Part shown: one piece after another, positions 59,726 to 64,000 of the stretch
How positions within the stretch are numbered: the stretch's first letter is position 1
Layout of the letters: the number at the start of each line of letters is the position of its first letter
From: Bacillus sp. CECT 9360
GTDB taxonomy: Bacteria > Bacillota > Bacilli > Bacillales > DSM-1321
Assembly (NCBI RefSeq): GCF_918741275.1
Contig: NZ_CAKKNA010000002.1
Location: 186,001 to 250,000 of the forward strand
DNA length: 64,000 nt
Direction of reading: 5' to 3'
The notes under the pieces: generated by a model
The model's input: only the letters and a program-made list of their open reading frames with translations
Database searches by the model: none
What the model was told of the DNA's origin: nothing
Position numbers and translations under genes: made by a program

Positions 59726-60457
59726 GTGGCAGTCACAGCATTAGAAGGAGAGGCTCCGCAATTCAAGCAGGGCCTTCAGGCGGGAATCAGCATTGCCATA
59801 GGTTATGCCCCTATCGCTTTGACATATGGACTTTTGGCGAAAACAACCGGTTTGACGATGACTGAAACCGTATTAATGAGCCTCATTGTATTTGCCGGAG
59901 CCTCGCAGTACATAGCACTGAATTTATTGGCACTGGGAACAGGTGCCTTTGAAATTATTCTTGCAACATTTATTGTGAATATCCGTCATTTTTTAATGTC
60001 TACGGCTCTTAATGAAAAGAGTGACGAAGAAGATAGCCTCCTGAAAAAGGCGGCATATGCATTTGGTTTAACCGATGAAACGTTTTCGGTTGCGGCAACA
60101 AGGCCGGATACGGTGACGGCGGGTTATATGTTCGGTTTGATATTGATGGCCTACTCGAGCTGGGTCATCTGCTCGGGACTTGGGCACCTCTTTGGGGCGG
60201 GTTTGCCTCAGACCCTTCAGGAAAGTATGTCCGTCGCTTTATATGCCATGTTTATCGGATTGCTTGCACCGTCGATGAAGGGTGCGAAGAAGGTTGTTTA
60301 TCTGGCTGCCGTAGCAGCTTGCTTTAATAGTGTTTTTACGTTTACGGAAGCGATGAGCAGCGGCTGGTCAATCGTACTATCGACATTGATATCATCATTC
60401 TTAATTGAATTAATCGGATATACGAAGCAGAAGAAAGGGGGCCGCAGCGTTGGATAG
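59726..60457 (+). CDS. azlC: AzlC-family branched-chain amino acid exporter subunit
   Basis: 243 residues with six to seven membrane segments. FKQGLQAGISIAIGYAPIAL near residues 13-32, FAGASQYIALNLLALG near 58-73 and NIRHFLMSTAL near 90-100 are AzlC hallmarks. Together with AzlD it exports branched-chain amino acids. GTG 59726 is preceded by AAAGGGGGAAAG. It overlaps azlD by 8 bp. Confidence 0.9.
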   Translation: MAVTALEGEAPQFKQGLQAGISIAIGYAPIALTYGLLAKTTGLTMTETVLMSLIVFAGASQYIALNLLALGTGAFEIILATFIVNIRHFLMSTALNEKSDEEDSLLKKAAYAFGLTDETFSVAATRPDTVTAGYMFGLILMAYSSWVICSGLGHLFGAGLPQTLQESMSVALYAMFIGLLAPSMKGAKKVVYLAAVAACFNSVFTFTEAMSSGWSIVLSTLISSFLIELIGYTKQKKGGRSVG

Positions 60458-60755
60458 TACAGTCATTTGGATCATCATTGGCATGGCAGTGGTAACCTAT
60501 ATTCCCCGGCTGCTTCCTTTTGTCTTATTTAAAGGGAAGGAAATGCCGCCTTTTTTACAAGGGGTTTTGAAAAATATTCCTCACGCCACACTGGGTGCAC
60601 TGATTTTTCCCGGCATTTTGCTGATCCAGGAGGATATCACGTATGGCTTGATAGGGGCAGCGGCCGCTTTTCTGATTGCCTTTTTAGGTGCTAATGTCAT
60701 TGTTGTAGTTCTTGGAGCGATAGCTGTATTGAGCGTTTATACAATGTTTGTCTAG
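60450..60755 (+). CDS. azlD: AzlD-family branched-chain amino acid exporter subunit
   Basis: 101 residues with three to four membrane segments; MAVVTYIPRLLPFVLFKG near residues 12-29 and HATLGALIFPGILL near 46-59 are typical AzlD. TTG 60450 lies inside the azlC 3' end after AGAAAGGGGG, so the two are translationally coupled. A decayed copy of its second half lies at 61033. Confidence 0.9.
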   Translation: MDSTVIWIIIGMAVVTYIPRLLPFVLFKGKEMPPFLQGVLKNIPHATLGALIFPGILLIQEDITYGLIGAAAAFLIAFLGANVIVVVLGAIAVLSVYTMFV

Positions 60756-60795
60756 TATTTTTAAACCATTTTATAGTGAACCAGAGGTGTAGCAA

Positions 60796-61026
60796 ATGGA
60801 TGCGAATAAAAGAATGGCTCCGAACGAATGGGGATGGCTTGGATCTTCTAAATGGGTTGTCCGATCATTACGGAATTTTGATAAGCAAATCACGAATGAG
60901 TTTGTAGAAGCATTTGATCATTTTTATAAAACGGGCAATAAAAACAAGATCGTTAAATTTACAGATCAAGTATTATCATCGTATGGCGGTCGCTTATTTA
61001 ACGGATTTTTACTGGGGGAAAAATAA
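60796..61026 (+). CDS. Hypothetical protein, possible C-terminal fragment of a larger gene
   Basis: 76 residues (MDANKRMAPNEWGWLGSSKW start; LSSYGGRLFNGFLLGEK end). It has a globular composition and a fair ribosome site (AGAGGTG), but it begins abruptly and resembles the C-terminal part of nucleotidyltransferase-like proteins only faintly. It sits between azlD and a partial duplicate of azlD, so it may have come with that rearrangement. Confidence 0.45.
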   Translation: MDANKRMAPNEWGWLGSSKWVVRSLRNFDKQITNEFVEAFDHFYKTGNKNKIVKFTDQVLSSYGGRLFNGFLLGEK

Positions 61027-61032
61027 CACATA

Positions 61033-61118
61033 TTCCCCGGTATTTTGCTGATCCAGGGGGATCTCACTTATGTCTTGATAGGGGCAGATAGCTGTATTGT
61101 GTGTTTATACTATTTTTA
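61033..61118 (+). pseudogene. Decayed, internally deleted duplicate of azlD
   Basis: GGTATTTTGCTGATCCAGG and CTTGATAGGGGCAGA match azlD at about 60609-60660 with a few changes; then TAGCTGTATTGTGTGTTTAT matches the azlD 3' end at about 60721, skipping about 60 bp. The original stop is lost. Confidence 0.75.
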
Positions 61119-61313
61119 TGCTGCTCTAAGTTGAAAAGTATATATTGAGTGACAATAAAGTCCTTTAAATCATAATAAAGTTGTTTAAAAACGTCAGTCA
61201 TGTATTCCTTTTGTGGAATAACAAAAGGAAAAAAGTTACATAGGATACTAGGTTGAAAAAGAGATTTTTATGGTTATAACAAAATAAGTTCAAAAGTTAA
61301 AGGGGGCGTTATT
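61119..61313. other. Spacer upstream of isochorismatase pair
   Basis: AT-rich, with a possible hairpin ATTCCTTTTGTGGAAT / AACAAAAGGAAAA near 61201-61232. It should hold the promoter for the next operon. Confidence 0.3.
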
Positions 61314-61385
61314 ATGAAGAATAAAATGGAAGAAAAGTTTGGGGGCCAGGGTAAAATTTATAATGAAAAGGAGTTTTTATATTGA
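61314..61385 (+). CDS. 23-residue leader ORF coupled to isochorismatase gene
   Basis: MKNKMEEKFGGQGKIYNEKE, then FLY, with AAAGGGGG eight bases upstream of ATG 61314. Its TGA (61383-61385) overlaps the TTG start of the next gene (61382-61384) in the sequence TTGA, a classical coupling junction. It may regulate translation of the hydrolase, or be the tail of a lost gene. Confidence 0.5.
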   Translation: MKNKMEEKFGGQGKIYNEKEFLY

Positions 61386-61939
61386 AACAAGCTTTACTTA
61401 TAATTGATGTACAACAAGAATTAGTGGATGGCAACAATGAAGAAAAAAGTGTGTTTAATAAAGAAGCATTGTTAGATCACGTTAATTTGGTAATTAATCA
61501 AGCACTAGAATCACATGCTTTAATCGTCTTTATAAGGGATAAAGATGTTGCTGACGGCAAAGGTCAAGGATTCCAAATACACCCAAACGTAAAAGTGCCT
61601 GCCACAGCAACAATCTTTGATAAAGCGGCTACAAATTCGTTTTATGGAACGCCATTAATGGGCTTTTTAAAGGACAACGAGATTGAACATCTTGTTATCA
61701 TGGGATGTAAAACAGAACACTGTATTGACACGGCGGTTAGAACTGCAACAGTTAATCATTTTGATGTTACTTTAGTTGAGGATGGGCATTCGACGACAGA
61801 TTCTTCAACCTTATCGGCCGAAAAGATAATAAATCATCACAATGAAATACTTCATGGTCATTACAATGTTGACCATTTTTCCGTTGTTCGGACTACTCAA
61901 GAAGATTTGTTTCAACCGATTCATGACAATTACCGATAA
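61382..61939 (+). CDS. Isochorismatase-family cysteine hydrolase
   Basis: 185 residues. The catalytic triad is visible: Asp in LLIIDVQQELV near residues 5-15, Lys in FDKAATNSFYGTPL near 79-92 and Cys in GCKTEHCIDTAVR near 107-119. Members hydrolyse isochorismate, nicotinamide or related amides; here no pathway partner is present. TTG 61382 has AAAGGAG nine bases upstream. AT-rich relative to azlCD, suggesting acquisition. Confidence 0.83.
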   Translation: MKQALLIIDVQQELVDGNNEEKSVFNKEALLDHVNLVINQALESHALIVFIRDKDVADGKGQGFQIHPNVKVPATATIFDKAATNSFYGTPLMGFLKDNEIEHLVIMGCKTEHCIDTAVRTATVNHFDVTLVEDGHSTTDSSTLSAEKIINHHNEILHGHYNVDHFSVVRTTQEDLFQPIHDNYR

Positions 61940-62279
61940 ATGATTTTTACAGTTTTTTAAAGATATGAAGCATATACAGCGACCCAACTTCCAGGCTTCG
62001 AAGATGAAAATGACGGAATATTAAAATCTCAGGTTTTTTTAGAATCTAAATGTTCTTTGTTGATTTCCGTAGATATTATACTCTCGTCGATTCACATGCT
62101 CATAGTATGCTAAAAACAAACTTCGGTTGCAGTAAGGTGGTATGAGTATATCCAAAAATTTTGGCTCAAGGGATTTCATATTATTCCAATGGACGGAATT
62201 TACGATAAACTCGTTCTGCTTGTCGTTGCTATAGTCATTATTTAATAAAAAAAAAAGATAAAAAATAGCGTATTTAAGC
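61940..62279. other. Spacer with C-terminal remnant of a membrane gene
   Basis: At about 62162-62245 a plus-strand frame reads KFWLKGFHIIPMDGIYDK then LVLLVVAIVII and stops; it has no start and looks like the tail of a lost membrane protein. The A-rich stretch near 62245-62262 is the terminator tail of the minus-strand genes that follow. Confidence 0.35.
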
Positions 62280-62426
62280 CTATTTTTCGTCTTTTTTTCC
62301 CTTTTCGGGAGTGCCGAGTTTCAGTTCAGTTCCCTCTCCTGGTTCCGAACCATTTTTGCTTTCATCATCTGCGGCCCCGCAACCTGTTAACAAAAACATA
62401 AAAAGAATAATACTAACGACCTTCAC
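62280..62426 (-). CDS. Small putative lipoprotein
   Basis: 48 residues: KVVSIILFMFLLTGCGAADD is a lipoprotein signal with lipobox LTGC, followed by a short charged tail rich in Gly, Glu and Lys. GTG 62426 has only a weak ribosome site, but it overlaps the 3' end of the neighbouring minus-strand frame and could be translated by coupling. A hairpin GAAAAATAGGC / GCTATTTTTTATC with a T-run follows. No family recognised. Confidence 0.5.
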   Translation of the reverse strand: MKVVSIILFMFLLTGCGAADDESKNGSEPGEGTELKLGTPEKGKKDEK

Positions 62427-62643
62427 GTATACCACGGACCAATTTTATTGTAATACGATTTGTCGAGTTAACCATATAGTCTGCAACTTTGTTCTTTCCT
62501 GTTTTTAGATCCGCAACCAATTCAAAAGGCCGAGCAACCATGACCAATAATAGATTGCTCTTTTGATTAGATTGTATTTTACTTATATCCACTGTGAAAT
62601 TAACTATGCCTTTATTGTTAACAGTAATAAAAGGATTTTTCAA
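62413..62643 (-). CDS. Truncated beta-rich protein, probable gene remnant
   Basis: 76 residues from TTG 62643 (KNPFITVNNKGIVNFTVDIS; VADYMVNSTNRITIKLVRG). The pattern is a beta-sandwich, but the frame closes by TGA shortly upstream and no ribosome site precedes it, so the N-terminus is probably lost. It overlaps the small lipoprotein gene by 14 bp, and the two may derive from one surface-protein locus. Confidence 0.35.
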   Translation of the reverse strand: MKNPFITVNNKGIVNFTVDISKIQSNQKSNLLLVMVARPFELVADLKTGKNKVADYMVNSTNRITIKLVRGIREGR

Positions 62644-62772
62644 TGAGATCTGTGTTGCAGGATATCACTCGAAAGCATCCTAGACGTTTTTCTTTTTATT
62701 CTTATTTGTCGTTCTAACTTGTCTCTTTTTAACTACAATAAGTAAAGAAGGTTTGTCTAAGGGGGTACAGGT

Positions 62773-64000
62773 ATGGCCAGAAGGTGGGCAAGTGTTGCGG
62801 TGATTATGTATTTATTGATTTGCGCTTTGATGTATTGGTTTATTTTTCAGGGTGCTGATCAATCAATCCCGGCAGCGTTGAAGGGGACAGCGGCTGACCC
62901 AGCGACATTTTTAAACGCGAGGGAATTAATGCTTACCGAGGAATACTCGGGCATTAAAAACTTTTTATTTTTTGCTTCCACACCATATGAATGGCTGTTT
63001 TATTTTTTGATTTTATTATTCGGCTTGTCACGAGCCTTTGAAAATTGGGCGTCTGTATCAAAGCGTAGAGTTCCCCAGACGGCGATTTATCTGTTTTGGT
63101 TATCGATTCTTTCATATATCGTCGTCTTTCCGTTTAATTATATAAGCTACAGCCTAAGCAAAAGATACAATATCAGTACGCAAAGCTTTACCTCGTGGAT
63201 GAAGGAGGAAGTGATCGATTTTTGGCTTGGCTTTGGGACGATGATTCTCATAGTCTCGGTTTTATACTGGTTGATGAAAAAGAGTACAAAAAAATGGTGG
63301 CTGTATGCGTGGCTGCTGTCGGTTCCGTTCTCCCTGTTCATGATGTTTGTCCAGCCCGTTTTGATTGATCCACTATATAATGATTTTTATCCGCTTAAAA
63401 ATAAGGAACTGGAAACGAAAATTCTTGAGATCGCCTCCAGAGCAGATATCCCCGCTGACCATGTATACGAAGTAAATATGGCAGAAAAAACAAATTCACT
63501 GAATGCCTATGTAACCGGAATTGGTTCCAATTCGCGAATCGTGTTATGGGATACCACCCTGAACAAACTGGAAGACAATGAAATTCTGTTTATAATGGCC
63601 CATGAAATGGCCCACTATGTGGAAAAGCATATTTATATCGGTATCGCCGGATATTTAATACTCTCCTTGGTTGGCCTGTGGTTGACGGCGAGATTAATGG
63701 ATTACATCGTCAGGCGCTGGGGAAAGGTATTGAAAATCCCGTCAGTCAGCAGCATCAGTTCATTGCCGCTGTTCCTGCTAATAACAGCTGTGCTTCTATT
63801 TACATCCAGCCCGCTTTCGAACTACTTATCCCGCTATCAGGAATCGCGCGCCGACAAATATGCGATTGAAATGACAGGGGACAGGGAAGCCGCAATCAGC
63901 AGCTTCCAGGAACTGACCAGATCCGGGCTGAGCGAGGTAAATCCTCCGCTGATCGTGAAATGGTTTAGGTACTCACACCCGACCATGCTTGAGCGGATTT
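62773..64000 (+). CDS. yhfN: M48-family membrane metalloprotease YhfN (3' end outside window)
   Basis: 409 codons without a stop before the window ends; the family is about 425 residues long, so little is missing. Several N-terminal membrane segments (from residue 7), the zinc site IMAHEMAHYVEKH near residues 275-287, and ESRADKYAIEMTGD near 357-370 with the third ligand, followed by YSHPTMLERI. It is the CAAX-prenyl-protease-like (Ste24) M48A type. GGGGGTACAGGT precedes ATG 62773. In B. subtilis yhfN follows yhfL/yhfM, as roughly here. Confidence 0.9.
   Translation, partial: MARRWASVAVIMYLLICALMYWFIFQGADQSIPAALKGTAADPATFLNARELMLTEEYSGIKNFLFFASTPYEWLFYFLILLFGLSRAFENWASVSKRRVPQTAIYLFWLSILSYIVVFPFNYISYSLSKRYNISTQSFTSWMKEEVIDFWLGFGTMILIVSVLYWLMKKSTKKWWLYAWLLSVPFSLFMMFVQPVLIDPLYNDFYPLKNKELETKILEIASRADIPADHVYEVNMAEKTNSLNAYVTGIGSNSRIVLWDTTLNKLEDNEILFIMAHEMAHYVEKHIYIGIAGYLILSLVGLWLTARLMDYIVRRWGKVLKIPSVSSISSLPLFLLITAVLLFTSSPLSNYLSRYQESRADKYAIEMTGDREAAISSFQELTRSGLSEVNPPLIVKWFRYSHPTMLERI

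Overview
The window is a stretch of chromosome from a low-to-mid GC Gram-positive endospore former of the family Bacillaceae (Bacillus sensu lato). The support is gene content and order that match, as I recall it, the yhe-yha-yhf region of Bacillus subtilis (yheC/yheD, yheA, yhaX, hemZ, yhaR, yhaQ/yhaP, yhaO/yhaN, yhaM, yhaL, prsA, yhaJ, hpr, yhaH, trpP, serC, hit, ecsABC, yhaA, yhfA, hmoB, hemEHY, yhfH, yhfI, lplJ, lcfB, yhfN), AGGAGG-type ribosome binding sites, many GTG and TTG starts, and several sporulation genes. There are no rRNA or tRNA genes and no CRISPR array.

Layout. 1-5.9 kb: spore-associated ATP-grasp genes, yheA, a HAD protein with a degenerate active site (yhaX), a SplA-like protein, a DinB-family protein and hemZ. 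6-8 kb: an AT-rich esterase that looks acquired, and a DDAH-family amidinohydrolase. 8.1-11.2 kb: a MITE with perfect ends and a target duplication, then fatty-acid activation and enoyl-CoA hydratase genes, the first behind a perfect cre site. 11.4-20.5 kb: NatAB-like ABC exporter yhaQP, the YhaO/YhaN nuclease pair, a broken metalloprotease-like gene, exoribonuclease YhaM and YhaL. 20.5-27 kb: mostly minus-strand genes prsA, yhaJ, hpr, yhaH, trpP (with a TRAP-binding site over its Shine-Dalgarno), serC and hit, plus two tiny YjcZ-type spore genes. 27.5-30.3 kb: ecsABC.

30.3-44.2 kb is an AT-rich accessory island between ecsC and yhaA. It holds an acetyltransferase, small orphan genes, a promoter-operator followed by a secreted protein, three membrane proteins and an ABC ATPase joined by ATGA overlaps (the best candidate for an undescribed system), an IS3 remnant, a nuclease-like orphan, a zincin-DUF2750 fusion, an XRE/DUF2178 pair, a broken integrase, a second plsY, a DNA ligase fragment and an AlkD-like protein. 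Dispersed repeats and 20-22 bp tandem repeats are concentrated here.

44.2-64 kb returns to core genes: yhaA with an in-frame TGA, yhfA, hmoB, hemE-hemH-hemY (late heme synthesis), a thioesterase, yhfH, yhfI, lplJ, lcfB (behind a FadR-type operator), a CDF transporter, enoyl-CoA hydratase, an HD-domain protein, azlCD with a decayed partial duplicate, an isochorismatase-family gene, and an M48 protease running off the end. Fatty-acid activation and beta-oxidation functions, heme synthesis, and membrane or secretion quality control (PrsA, Ecs, M48) are the recurring themes.
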